This document shows, piece after piece, positions 7,279-15,446 of a stretch of 25,944 bases of DNA (position 1 is its first letter; every line of letters starts with the position of its first letter). Position numbers and translations under genes: made by a program. A model generated the notes under the pieces. That model ran no database searches, was not told the origin of the DNA, and worked only from the letters and a program-made list of their open reading frames with translations. The stretch spans positions 1 through 25,944 of IMG/VR virus record IMGVR_UViG_3300032286_000709, one strand, 5' to 3'. This DNA is from a virus.

Positions 7279-7481
7279 CGCCGGCCGGATGCGCCGCGAG
7301 CGTGTTCGTGCTGGCAAAGGAAACAGGATGGGACTTGCAGAAGATTCTATGGGAAATCCCGATCTGCTTGGTCAACCAGGCCGAACACGTTTTCATGTTC
7401 ATCAATGGCGTGAAACTGCGCCGGGTGGAAGCGATCACCGGCGACGATCTTCGTGACATAAAGGATATGCTTGGAATATGA
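7272..7481 (+). CDS. -1 frameshift extension of the tail assembly chaperone (gpT-like domain)
   Basis: This is the frame entered after slippage at 7266-7272. It adds about 69 residues, giving a fusion of about 196 residues starting at 6892. The frame is closed upstream by TAA at 7245-7247 and has no good independent start near its beginning, so frameshifting is the natural way to express it. The residues are protein-like (VFVLAKETGWDLQKILWEIP, then HVFMFINGVKLRRV), with hydrophobic helices as in lambda gpT. In lambda the fusion (gpGT) is made at a few percent and links tube and tape measure. The TGA overlaps the ATG of the next gene (7478), which strongly supports real translation of this frame. 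Confidence 0.78.
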   Translation, partial: RLTPAGCAASVFVLAKETGWDLQKILWEIPICLVNQAEHVFMFINGVKLRRVEAITGDDLRDIKDMLGI

Positions 7482-8272
7482 AATTGACGATTGATCAAAA
7501 AAGGCTGACCAAGGCACTGGCCCTGTGGGGAAAACTAACGAAAGAGGAGCAGGCGAAAGAGCTGCGATCGTCCGGCCGCGCGCTGGCAGTCAGGTTGACC
7601 AACGCAACCCAGCCTTTTGGAATGAATGCTGATGCCCGCAAAAAAGGAGAGAACGCAATCCTGCGGGATATTGCGGCGATCACAAAGCCGTTGAACAAGG
7701 AATGGTACGCAGAAGCGCAAAGGATGCGGCAATTTGATCCGGGTGCATTCAGAAGGAGATTCACGACGAAGGATGGGAGAGTGTGGCTCGAGGAACAGGA
7801 CTACGAACTGAATCCTTCAAACATTAAGGAATTTCATCAAAAAATGAGGAATAGAAGCACAGGCAGAACCAAGACTGCCGGGATGAAAACCAGAGATATA
7901 GGAAGGCACGGCGCTGCCGATCGTGGGTACGTATTAGATAAAGTTCAGGCAAAATATATAAAAGAAACGCAGAAGAAAGTCGGCATCGCAAAAGCCGGAT
8001 GGGCGGAATGCGCTTCAATGCTTGGGGGATTCGCCAGGGTAAAAGGCGTTGGATCTGTTCAGGGATGGATTCAGAAGCTGATTTCCAAGTACGGGAAAGG
8101 CTCCGTGACTGTGACCGACAAGTACGTGGAGCTGAAAAACAGCATCCCATGGATTGGCCGGGCGCTCAGCCGTTCCAATTTACAGAAGACTCTTGACATC
8201 CAGCGAAACACACTAGCCAAAAGCGTGATTGAAATTGTGAAACATAACTCAAAAAAAGCAGGATTTGCCTAA
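7478..8272 (+). CDS. Tail-associated protein between chaperones and tape measure
   Basis: This 264-residue basic protein starts in an ATGA overlap with the frameshift extension and ends one base before the tape measure start. The N-terminal 90 residues are helical and charged. The middle is Lys/Arg/Gly-rich (NRSTGRTKTAGMKTRDIGRH), and the C-terminal part has short strands followed by a helix. It may be a minor tail protein or a helper of tape measure assembly. I do not recognise the family and see no enzyme motif. Composition becomes more AT-rich towards its 3' end, continuing into the tape measure gene. Confidence 0.5.
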   Translation: MKLTIDQKRLTKALALWGKLTKEEQAKELRSSGRALAVRLTNATQPFGMNADARKKGENAILRDIAAITKPLNKEWYAEAQRMRQFDPGAFRRRFTTKDGRVWLEEQDYELNPSNIKEFHQKMRNRSTGRTKTAGMKTRDIGRHGAADRGYVLDKVQAKYIKETQKKVGIAKAGWAECASMLGGFARVKGVGSVQGWIQKLISKYGKGSVTVTDKYVELKNSIPWIGRALSRSNLQKTLDIQRNTLAKSVIEIVKHNSKKAGFA

Positions 8273-8273
8273 T

Positions 8274-9749
8274 ATGGACGCCGTCGCAACAGCCAAGCTG
8301 ACACTAGAAAAAAGCTCGTTTGAAAGCGGACTAAAACAAGCAGAAGGAGCTGTTGCAAACTTTGCTAAACAAACTGCTGGGCTACTCGCCGGCGCGTTTG
8401 CGTTTGATAAAATTCTAGAAGGATTCTCGTCTGCCATTGAAAAGGGCGACCAGCTTCAAGATCTGGCAAATCGTTTCGGAGTTTCAGCGTCCGCCCTTCA
8501 GGAAGTCGGGAACGCCGCATCATTGTCAGGGGCAGGAGTTGAAGACGTGGCCAGCGCCATGAACAAGCTGGCCGTGAATGCAGGAAAGGCCATCGGCGGC
8601 GATGACGCTATGGTCAAAGCATTTAAAGATATTGGGCTTAGCGTCGCAAAACTCCAAGGGATGTCTCCTCAAGATATTTTTTATGCTCTAAGTGAATCCA
8701 TACAAAACACGGCAAACCCACTTGAAGCGTTTGCCAAGGCTCAAGCTGTGGCCGGTAAAAGTGTGGGAGCTCTAATGGAAACGCTTAGAATGGGGCCGGC
8801 GGCCATTCAGGAAATGGGCGACGCGATGGGGATATGGTCGGACGATGAAATCAGTCAACTTGGAGCCGCCTCTGATGCAATCAAGGAATTTCAAAACACT
8901 CAAACAATTTGGTTTGGTAAGACGTTAATCGGTATTTCTAGTTTAATTGAAAGATACCAAGATCTGATAGAAGCAATTTATTTGCATATTAGAGCGAATC
9001 GAGATGAAAACCTAGACGCCGCTGGCCGTGCTTCTTTGTATGAACAATCAGCCGGGAAAACTGCCGATGTCGTTATGGGTAGAAGCGACATACAAAAGAA
9101 TGCGTCGAAAGGGACTTCTGCTGTCGCTGATAAGGAAGCAAGCAACGCAACAAAAAAAGCTCAAAAAGAATTTGAGCAGTCAGAAAAAGATGCAGCAAAA
9201 CAAGAGTTAAAACTTATTGAGGCAAAAATCAAAGGAGAGGAAGACGCTCAAAATCTTGCTAAAAAGTTTGAAGAAGATGCTGCAAAAAAGAAGGAAAAGG
9301 CAATTCAAGACGCAGCCGACGATGAGGCAAAATATCAGGAAGAACTTTTTAAGGCTGAAATGGATGCGGCCAAATTTGAAAGCTCAGAGAAAATTCGCCT
9401 TATGCGTTTGCCAAGGGAAACACAGAAAGCCGAAGGCGGAGCCGCCGGGCAACGCCTAGACATTGCGGCCGGGCTGGGTGGCGGAGTGGCATCAGAAGTC
9501 GCCAAAGCAAGGGCAAAGGCTGAATCCGATCAGAAAAAAATATCAGCCAAACAACTTGAAGAACAAGTTTTGGCCTCAACTTCGGCAACAACTGATAAAG
9601 GAGCTCAAAGGACGATGGCCAGTCGCCGTTCCGAGTACATCCAAACGCAGGCCAAGAAAGAGGCCGAAGGCAAAACTACTCTCGACGACATCAACAAAAC
9701 CCTGCAAGACGCGCTGGCGAAGCTAACGTCTGCGCCACTGGTGAGCTAA
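8274..9749 (+). CDS. Tail tape measure protein
   Basis: This 491-residue protein is predicted to set tail length and to be ejected with the DNA. The N-terminal region (residues 15-60) has FAKQTAGLLAGAFAFDKI, then QLQDLANRFGVSASALQEVG, a pattern very common at the start of tape measure proteins. Residues about 280-370 are a Lys/Glu/Ala-rich coiled coil. The ATG at 8274 is preferred because AGGA lies 10 nt upstream. An in-frame TTG at 8265 would overlap the previous gene. It is short for a tape measure. Using the usual rule of about 0.15 nm per residue, it implies a tail near 70-75 nm. The gene is AT-richer than its neighbours. There is no peptidase or lysozyme domain. Confidence 0.85.
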   Translation: MDAVATAKLTLEKSSFESGLKQAEGAVANFAKQTAGLLAGAFAFDKILEGFSSAIEKGDQLQDLANRFGVSASALQEVGNAASLSGAGVEDVASAMNKLAVNAGKAIGGDDAMVKAFKDIGLSVAKLQGMSPQDIFYALSESIQNTANPLEAFAKAQAVAGKSVGALMETLRMGPAAIQEMGDAMGIWSDDEISQLGAASDAIKEFQNTQTIWFGKTLIGISSLIERYQDLIEAIYLHIRANRDENLDAAGRASLYEQSAGKTADVVMGRSDIQKNASKGTSAVADKEASNATKKAQKEFEQSEKDAAKQELKLIEAKIKGEEDAQNLAKKFEEDAAKKKEKAIQDAADDEAKYQEELFKAEMDAAKFESSEKIRLMRLPRETQKAEGGAAGQRLDIAAGLGGGVASEVAKARAKAESDQKKISAKQLEEQVLASTSATTDKGAQRTMASRRSEYIQTQAKKEAEGKTTLDDINKTLQDALAKLTSAPLVS

Positions 9750-9750
9750 T

Positions 9751-10404
9751 ATGGCCGCTTCTATTCTTGGCGCATTATCGTCCGGCAGTAAGATCCTGCG
9801 GCGTTCCGATTACAGCCGGGAAATCGTGGGGCTGGAAACGCTGACTGAAACCTACACGATCAGGACGGCGGATCGTCAGACCATCCTGCCGCTCAAGGAC
9901 GTCACGCACTCCGCCTTCTCCACCGCATCGACCAAGTTCACAAGGATGGTAGTGGAGACAGCGGCCGTTCGGGAGCAGGACGGCGACATCAGCGAAATGA
10001 CCGTCACTTATGTGGGGCTCACCAGCGAGACAAGCCTGCCGCCTGCTCAGATCAAATATATTCCGACAACAGGGGCGGACATATGGGGGCCGCCCGTGGT
10101 GATTGAAGTCAGTTTTGTCACTGATCTGACGGAAAGCCAATTTGCAAGCGGTCAACTTTCGTCAGGTTTTCCTGTGATTGAACGATTCAGCCCATCCTCA
10201 AAAGTTCCCATGCCTGCTTACATCAACGACACGGCAACTCCGCAAAATCCACGCACCCCAGGAGTGACCGTCAGCAATCTTCAGGGAACCCTGACTTACT
10301 TCGGGTACTGCTTGGACAGCTTGGATTCTACCCGCCGCGGTCAGTTCCTAGTCGCCAGGGCGGTCTTTAAAGAGAAGCAGCAAGGGCAGGGCGTGTACGC
10401 GTAA
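9751..10404 (+). CDS. Distal tail protein (Dit-like position), unknown family
   Basis: This 217-residue beta-rich protein starts two bases after the tape measure stop. Residues 5-60 contain SREIVGLETLTETYTI, followed by many Thr/Val strands and a Pro-rich C-terminal third. The gene after a tape measure usually encodes a tail-tip or distal tail protein that begins the baseplate. The sequence fits a beta-sandwich structural protein with no catalytic motif. The specific family is not recognised. It is followed closely by a small tail-tip gene and then the fibre gene. Confidence 0.5.
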   Translation: MAASILGALSSGSKILRRSDYSREIVGLETLTETYTIRTADRQTILPLKDVTHSAFSTASTKFTRMVVETAAVREQDGDISEMTVTYVGLTSETSLPPAQIKYIPTTGADIWGPPVVIEVSFVTDLTESQFASGQLSSGFPVIERFSPSSKVPMPAYINDTATPQNPRTPGVTVSNLQGTLTYFGYCLDSLDSTRRGQFLVARAVFKEKQQGQGVYA

Positions 10405-10407
10405 GCC

Positions 10408-10683
10408 ATGGCAACCGAAGCCCGCCTAAATGAAATCGATGGCCCGTCCCGACTTGGGAAGGGATTTTTCAACAAGCTGATTCGGCGTATTGAATGCACT
10501 AAACCGATCGCCGGGGCCAACGTCACCCTGATCGACGTACCGGACGGCATCCAGATCAGCGTGACAGGCGTGGTCACGGCCGGAGGAGGCGGACTGAATC
10601 AAATCACGCTGAACGTATGTTCAAACGGTACTCCTGCCACAATTATAGTTTATGGCCCGGGGGCGGCCACAACCACTACCTAA
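10408..10683 (+). CDS. Small tail-tip / adaptor protein
   Basis: This 91-residue protein has a polar N-terminus with FNKLIRRIECTKPIAG, then a beta turn region (VTLIDVPDGIQISVTG), a Gly-rich linker and a Thr/Ala-rich end. The pattern of an anchoring helix, a beta repeat and a Gly linker resembles short adaptor proteins at the tail tip near fibre genes. It lies between the distal tail protein and the fibre protein and ends in TTTT residues. Function is inferred from position only. Confidence 0.45.
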   Translation: MATEARLNEIDGPSRLGKGFFNKLIRRIECTKPIAGANVTLIDVPDGIQISVTGVVTAGGGGLNQITLNVCSNGTPATIIVYGPGAATTTT

Positions 10684-10706
10684 CCTTGACATAGGCGAGG
10701 GATAAA

Positions 10707-12413
10707 ATGGGCCAGCAGATCGATCTTTATCTGGATACAGGGGCCAACGCACTGGTGGCGGCAGGATCCGTGAAGAATGGCGTATTCCCGACGCTCACCC
10801 GAAACGATTCCTACACGCTCCGCGTCCGCTTGCAGGCCCGGGACAGCTCCGGCCTGCTCCGCGACATCGACACCACGGGCGCCAGCCTAAAGCTCGGGAT
10901 CGGTTATTTGGACGGAAAGCCGACCGACGGCCAGTTTAAGCTCACCACCAGCACCGGCACTTCGACGGCGATCTCTTTCAATGCGACGACAGCTCAAGTC
11001 GCCACGGCAATCTCTGCCATCGCCGGCAACTGCACAGTGACGACGTACGGCTCCGTGACGAACGGGGCGTGGGTGATCACTGCCGTCACCGCCAACACGG
11101 CGCTGTCCTTTGGCGGATCGTCTTTCACGCTATTCCCGACCAGCTCCGTGCTGATCAACACCCGACGCTATCCGGCCGTTTCCGTCAACGCCCAGCAGAT
11201 CATCCAACTTTCCCGCAACCCTGCCGTGTACAGCGACACGTTCACCGCGGCCAGCACGGCCGGAGTGGTAAGCCTGACGCAACTTCAGGTCGGATCCTCT
11301 GGGACAACTGGGACAAATCAGACCTGGCGGCTTAGCGTTGGCCCGGATGCGGAAGGCGGAAACATCGTTCTAAACTACGGAGCAAACAGCACCACCGGGA
11401 TCGCCATCGGAGCCACCGCGGCCAGCTTCTCGGAAGCGCTGTCTGCCGTCACGGGCATCGGATCCGGGAACATCAGCGTGCAGGCAGGCAACAACCAGGG
11501 CGACTATACGATCAGCTTTGTCCGCAATCTCGGCCAGCAGAATGTCACGACAGCGCTGTCCTTGGATGCCTCGGCCGTAGTGTTTGGAAAGTTTTTCCAG
11601 ACTACCGTCAGCATGAACACGAGCGAGCTGGATGAGCTCTATGCGGAAGTGGGAACAAGCACGATCACGCCGAAACTCGAGATTGAGCTGACGCAGTCTG
11701 GGACGCCCAAAACGATCTACCAGGGAGACATCACAATCCGCAAAGACGTCATCACCACAGGATCCGCAGTCCCGGCATCGGCGGCTGGCTACTACACGAA
11801 AGCAGAATGCGATGCCCTATTCGTCGAAGACAGCAACACAAACGTGGATGCGACCAACCGCAAGCTGTACAACTCAGGCGGATCCGTGTTCCTCGATTGG
11901 CAGAATAACACGATCGGGACAGGCGCTACCGTTTTGGATCTATCCGGCACGGCCGTCACTATTACGGACGGATACGACCTCGGACTTGGCACCGCTACCG
12001 GGACGAAGTTTGGCGTCAGCACGTCGTCGAAGCTGGCATTCTACGGATCCACCCCGGTCACGCAGCCCAACAGCCCGAACGTCGTGACGAGCTTGTTCAA
12101 CATTGGCCTGTTGCGTAGTGGCTCCACCACTTACGGTGTGTTCCCGCTGTCGCCTAAAACGCTCACGACGACCGCGTCACTGGCGTTTGGCAACGTCGGA
12201 AGCAATTCATCCACGTCGATTACAGTCTCAGTCACTGGGTGTGCCATTAACGACATCGTGCTGCTTGGAATTCCAAGCGCCGTATCAGAAGGACTGACGT
12301 TCTTTGGGCACGTAGTCGCAACAGATCAGCTTCATGTGGACGCGGTGAACGCAACCGGCGCAGGCAAGAATCAATCCACGCAGACTTTCCGCATCACAGT
12401 CATCGGGTACTAG
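10707..12413 (+). CDS. Tail fibre / receptor-binding protein
   Basis: This 568-residue protein is Thr/Ser/Gly/Ala-rich and almost entirely beta. Residues 1-360 contain repeated beta domains (SFNATTAQVATAISAIAG and later ASFSEALSAVTGIGSG look like related repeats). Around residues 410-450 is a fibre-type segment, LGTATGTKFGVS...LAFYGSTPVTQP, similar to stretches found in many phage fibres. The last 100 residues form a beta-rich tip. It should extend from the tail tip and bind the host surface. The start has GAGG about 10 nt upstream. The gene is GC-richer than the following adhesin-like genes. Exact receptor and trimer architecture cannot be read. Confidence 0.7.
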   Translation: MGQQIDLYLDTGANALVAAGSVKNGVFPTLTRNDSYTLRVRLQARDSSGLLRDIDTTGASLKLGIGYLDGKPTDGQFKLTTSTGTSTAISFNATTAQVATAISAIAGNCTVTTYGSVTNGAWVITAVTANTALSFGGSSFTLFPTSSVLINTRRYPAVSVNAQQIIQLSRNPAVYSDTFTAASTAGVVSLTQLQVGSSGTTGTNQTWRLSVGPDAEGGNIVLNYGANSTTGIAIGATAASFSEALSAVTGIGSGNISVQAGNNQGDYTISFVRNLGQQNVTTALSLDASAVVFGKFFQTTVSMNTSELDELYAEVGTSTITPKLEIELTQSGTPKTIYQGDITIRKDVITTGSAVPASAAGYYTKAECDALFVEDSNTNVDATNRKLYNSGGSVFLDWQNNTIGTGATVLDLSGTAVTITDGYDLGLGTATGTKFGVSTSSKLAFYGSTPVTQPNSPNVVTSLFNIGLLRSGSTTYGVFPLSPKTLTTTASLAFGNVGSNSSTSITVSVTGCAINDIVLLGIPSAVSEGLTFFGHVVATDQLHVDAVNATGAGKNQSTQTFRITVIGY

Positions 12414-12440
12414 CCCAAAAGGCGAGGGGAGCGAGATCCT

Positions 12441-13121
12441 ATGGCTTTCCTGCATCCATCATATTTTCCGTTTTGCGTGCAAGACGCAGGGGCAATCCCA
12501 ACCGGGAACGGAACCGAGTATCCAATCGGAATGAGCTTGGAAGCGGTGATGGAGTTATACTGGAAATGTAAATCTTATAATATAAACGGAGGCTATTCGT
12601 TCAGTTATTATTTTGATCTCGGAAATGATAACATAAAAACTTATACAATAAATGACTCTTATTCTTCTGAATCTAGAAGTCTTTCGTATTGGCCAAACAC
12701 GATGAGCGATATGCTTTGCACTTTACCGGAATTTTATGGGGAGGGATTTGGAACTGGAACAATTTTTACAACAAATTCTGGGACTGAAACAAATTCACAG
12801 CCATATTATTATATGACAATTTTTAATTCTTTGCCGGATGCGCCAAGTATTATCAGTAAGGGTGGCTTATTTTATCCGAAATTCGTTTTGGTATTTGCGC
12901 CAGCTCTTGAATATGGATCTTATTACAGCACTTTACAGCCAACTAGCGGGTATTACGTATCGTCACCTAATTTCGTTTCTGTTGTTATGGCCGATCAAAC
13001 ATCATCTTGCACGATGTATGCAAGAGCAAGCGGTGACCCATATTACTTTTATAGCCCATCAGGCTTAACTTTTAGCGGATCTATAACTATCACAAAAGCA
13101 AGTGATCGAATTACTGAGTAA
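12441..13121 (+). CDS. AT-rich tail-module protein of unknown function
   Basis: This 226-residue protein is unusually rich in Tyr, Ser, Phe and Asn (SFSYYFDLGNDN, QPYYYMTIF) and is probably a beta-rich surface protein. Its first 90 bases have the same composition as neighbouring genes. After that the DNA becomes strongly AT-rich, suggesting a conserved N-terminus joined to an acquired C-terminal part. It could be a fibre-tip or host-range protein that docks on the fibre through residues 1-30. It follows the fibre gene with the start context gagatcct-ATG. The next gene begins 20 nt before its stop. I do not recognise the family. Confidence 0.45.
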   Translation: MAFLHPSYFPFCVQDAGAIPTGNGTEYPIGMSLEAVMELYWKCKSYNINGGYSFSYYFDLGNDNIKTYTINDSYSSESRSLSYWPNTMSDMLCTLPEFYGEGFGTGTIFTTNSGTETNSQPYYYMTIFNSLPDAPSIISKGGLFYPKFVLVFAPALEYGSYYSTLQPTSGYYVSSPNFVSVVMADQTSSCTMYARASGDPYYFYSPSGLTFSGSITITKASDRITE

Positions 13122-13620
13122 AATCATCAATTGCGGCGGCATTTTTTGCGGCGGTTTTGTCAGAGATTATTTAATACGAGCAGAACAATTTAACGACATA
13201 GACTTTTTCTTTTTTGGCGAATGGCCGCATCCGTTTTCTGCTTGGCCTTTAATTAGGTCAGAACCCGGAAGGGAAACAGCAGAACATCATGCTAAAGGGA
13301 TGAAATTTCACTGTGTAAGACTTGAGCCCATAGACCTTACCTGCAATCTATTTTGCTTTGATGGGCAAAAAGTTTTCCCGCGAAAGTGTTATAATCCAAT
13401 AGACTACAAAAAGGCATGGGAAATGTTGCTGAACAAACAATTTATTCAGCAGGTTCCAGCCATTAAAAATATCGCACTAAAAACAAAACTTCTAAAAAGG
13501 GGATGGGAATTTCATGGGATAAGCATGGCAACAAAGACGATTGCAAATCCTAACATATCCGGCCCGTGGTCGGACTTTACCCTGGCGGTCGAACGTTTCC
13601 ACGCTTTGACACGCTCGTGA
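13102..13620 (+). CDS. Minimal nucleotidyltransferase-fold protein (Pol-beta / CCA-transferase head type)
   Basis: This 172-residue protein has the nucleotidyltransferase signature. CGGFVRDYL (GG at 17-18) is followed by NDIDFF (D32, D34), and a possible third acidic residue D78 lies in EPIDLTC. In CCA-adding enzymes and related nucleotidyltransferases, GG...DxD holds the NTP and two metal ions. The fold appears reduced to the head domain plus a short helical tail, with no RNA-binding domains. It starts with GTG inside the preceding gene, is AT-rich like it, and lies amid structural genes, so it looks like a moron. Possible roles are nucleotide transfer to RNA, protein (AMPylation) or a small molecule. 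None is shown. Confidence 0.65.
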   Translation: MIELLSKIINCGGIFCGGFVRDYLIRAEQFNDIDFFFFGEWPHPFSAWPLIRSEPGRETAEHHAKGMKFHCVRLEPIDLTCNLFCFDGQKVFPRKCYNPIDYKKAWEMLLNKQFIQQVPAIKNIALKTKLLKRGWEFHGISMATKTIANPNISGPWSDFTLAVERFHALTRS

Positions 13621-13627
13621 CCCATAT

Positions 13628-13897
13628 ATGGCATACGACCTTCAGATCAATCAGGACACGTCCCTCAGCGTTGGTGAATATGGTGGCCGCGTAGCAACAG
13701 GCACCACGGCCGTCACTGGAAACTTTCAGGCCATTCAGTTCATCGCCGATGGATCCTTCACGTCCGTCAGCCAAAGCGCTCTCACGGGTGATGCTCTCAC
13801 CGGCGTGACGTTCCCGGCCGGGTTCGTCGTGTTTGCGTCCGTCACCGCCTTCCAACTGGCCACCGGCAAAGCCATCGCCTACACCCGGGGGAACTAA
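13628..13897 (+). CDS. Small beta-rich structural protein
   Basis: This 89-residue protein (MAYDLQINQD..., ending TGKAIAYTRGN) has short beta strands separated by Gly/Thr turns and a hydrophobic centre (FPAGFVVFASVTAFQL). Small proteins of this kind are found beside phage fibres and adhesins and may decorate the tail or assist fibre assembly. Composition returns to GC-rich here, after the AT-rich island. It begins 8 nt after the nucleotidyltransferase stop and ends 3 nt before the adhesin start. The role is inferred from composition and position. Confidence 0.45.
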   Translation: MAYDLQINQDTSLSVGEYGGRVATGTTAVTGNFQAIQFIADGSFTSVSQSALTGDALTGVTFPAGFVVFASVTAFQLATGKAIAYTRGN

Positions 13898-13900
13898 GCC

Positions 13901-14716
13901 GTGTATCTCGGCCTCGGTCTGAGACTCGGCGGACTTGGATTGTCCGGCTTTGACGCCGACGCCGCGGCCTATTTCGACCGGGCCGGAGTGACTGACGCAA
14001 CTGCGAAAGCGCAGATCAATGCGTTCGTGAAAGGCATGAAGGGCTTGAGCCTTTACAATAACATGGTTAGCTGGCCTCTTCTCTCTTCTCAAAACAAAGG
14101 AAGCGGAACGACTGCGTACAGCTTGGGTGGTCTTGGAATTTACAACGCAACACTAATCAATGGCCCGACTTGGGGCACCGGTGGTATTACATTTGATGGA
14201 TCAAATGATTACATTAACTCAAACTTTAATCCATCTTCAGCGGGTGTTGACGCAGGGAATCATTTTCTTGGTATAGTTACAACTACTAATCCTTCTACTT
14301 CTGGATATGCTCAATTGATTGGCAACGAAATTGCGTCAAATTTTGACGATGCGTCCGGACTTTCAAGAATTGGCTCGAATGGTCTTACATTTTATTTTGT
14401 AGCAAACGAACTCGCTATGAACGATTCAACAGTACAAAGCATTGTGGGAATGTCTGGCTCGCAACGCAAGAATTCATCACAAGTTCAATTTATTAGAAAT
14501 GGACAAGAAATAGCAACATCGAGCGCCACTCTTGGCAGATTTGCAAATAATAATTATTTTATTGGTGCTGGCAATTCTAATGGAACAGCAAATTACTTTG
14601 CCGCTACTACATTAGCTTTTGCCTTTGCGTTCTCAACATCACTTTCCACTGGAAATTTATCTTCTTTTTACTCACTCTACAAAACCACCCTTGGCACCGG
14701 CCTTGGATTGCCATGA
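13901..14716 (+). CDS. LamG / concanavalin-like tail adhesin
   Basis: This 271-residue protein starts with a Gly/Leu repeat (LGLRLGGLGLSGFD), then a helical segment (TDATAKAQINAFVKGMK), then a jelly-roll-like region. The motif GGITFDGSNDYIN near residue 95 is characteristic of LamG/concanavalin-like lectin domains. Such domains bind glycans, so it is a candidate host-recognition protein at the tail tip. The first 180 bases and last 30 bases are GC-rich, while the middle (about 14100-14680) is AT-rich, indicating mosaic exchange of the binding part. It starts with GTG and overlaps the next gene by ATGA. Confidence 0.6.
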   Translation: MYLGLGLRLGGLGLSGFDADAAAYFDRAGVTDATAKAQINAFVKGMKGLSLYNNMVSWPLLSSQNKGSGTTAYSLGGLGIYNATLINGPTWGTGGITFDGSNDYINSNFNPSSAGVDAGNHFLGIVTTTNPSTSGYAQLIGNEIASNFDDASGLSRIGSNGLTFYFVANELAMNDSTVQSIVGMSGSQRKNSSQVQFIRNGQEIATSSATLGRFANNNYFIGAGNSNGTANYFAATTLAFAFAFSTSLSTGNLSSFYSLYKTTLGTGLGLP

Positions 14717-14847
14717 AGCTGATTCTTCTCTGCGCCGTGCTGGCAGGCTGTTCGCCTGCTCCGGTAGCGGTTGAAGTTCCCACCAGATACACCAACACGC
14801 CGACGATGGGCGACGCGGCCCGGGCAGGCGGTGAAAAACCGTTTTGA
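14713..14847 (+). CDS. Tiny lipoprotein
   Basis: This 44-residue protein starts in an ATGA overlap with the adhesin gene. It has a short hydrophobic signal (LILLCAVLAGC) with the lipobox LAGC, so Cys would be lipidated and the mature part would be about 31 residues (Pro/Thr/Ala-rich). It lies at the start of the lysis genes. It could be an outer-membrane spanin-like subunit or a superinfection-exclusion lipoprotein. It is too short to assign. Confidence 0.6.
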   Translation: MKLILLCAVLAGCSPAPVAVEVPTRYTNTPTMGDAARAGGEKPF

Positions 14848-14850
14848 GAT

Positions 14851-15000
14851 ATGGCGCGCAAAATCGATTGGACGACTGTTCCAGATAAAGAAAAGCTCTA
14901 TGCTCTCGCCTATCTAATCGACGAAGGATTCATTGAACCCGTCGATCGGGAAGGCGAGCTGTATCTCTGCATCACAACGGCCGGGGCGAACATGAAATGA
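14851..15000 (+). CDS. Small soluble protein, unknown
   Basis: This 49-residue protein (MARKIDWTTV..., DKEKLYALAYLIDEGFIEPV) looks like one compact helical hairpin with a short beta tail. ATG follows gagat, three bases after the lipoprotein stop. Its TGA overlaps the next ATG at 14997, which supports genuine translation. Its function is not recognised. The location between a lipoprotein and an XhlA-like gene suggests the lysis operon. Confidence 0.55.
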   Translation: MARKIDWTTVPDKEKLYALAYLIDEGFIEPVDREGELYLCITTAGANMK

Positions 15001-15257
15001 GCACGGATCAAATCAACGAACTTTCCGAACGCCTTTCCGTGGTACGGGAATCTGTCGCCCGAATAGAGACCCGCCAGTCGGTCATTCTCGACCTTTTGGA
15101 ACGCTCACAGGCCAGCTTGGGCGAATATCACGGCCGGCTGAACGCTATCGAACGCGAAGCCCACACGATTAAAACGAAGCTGTGGCTGGTGGCGCTTGTC
15201 TCCGGAGCCGTAGTCAGCACGGCGTGGGAGCTGATCAAACGTCGATTCGGTCTTTGA
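14997..15257 (+). CDS. XhlA-like coiled-coil membrane protein (holin accessory)
   Basis: This 86-residue protein has a heptad-rich helix at residues 5-58 (ELSERLSVVRESVARIETRQ), followed by one membrane segment (LWLVALVSGAVVSTAW) and a short basic tail. An N-terminal coiled coil with a C-terminal membrane anchor is the layout of XhlA-type proteins, which act with holins in phage lysis. The next genes encode a one-helix holin-like protein and a spanin-like pair, which fits. It overlaps its upstream neighbour by ATGA. Confidence 0.62.
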   Translation: MSTDQINELSERLSVVRESVARIETRQSVILDLLERSQASLGEYHGRLNAIEREAHTIKTKLWLVALVSGAVVSTAWELIKRRFGL

Positions 15258-15272
15258 CACTAGGCAAAGGGC

Positions 15273-15440
15273 ATGAACGATACTTTATCCTATGTAATCA
15301 GCCACGGGACGCAGATCCTGGGCGCAGTCACCGCTCTCATGACGGCCGCCATCGCCGTCGCAACCTTGTTCCCCGGGGACGAGCCGGAAGCGACCCTGCA
15401 AAAGATCGTCGATTTCATCAGCAAAATCTCCCGCAAATAA
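15273..15440 (+). CDS. Small membrane protein, holin candidate
   Basis: This 55-residue protein has a single hydrophobic segment at about residues 12-34 (ILGAVTALMTAAIAVATLF) and a short amphipathic helical tail ending ISRK. AAAGGG lies about 5 nt before the ATG. Size, single helix and position between the XhlA-like gene and the spanin-like genes make it a holin or holin-accessory candidate, forming lesions in the inner membrane that release the endolysin. It was found by reading the frame directly because it is very short. Confidence 0.58.
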   Translation: MNDTLSYVISHGTQILGAVTALMTAAIAVATLFPGDEPEATLQKIVDFISKISRK

Positions 15441-15446
15441 GGGAAC

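Noticed and set aside
12414-12424. Terminator hairpin after the fibre gene
   Set aside because: The stem GCC/GGC is only 3 bp and no U tract follows.
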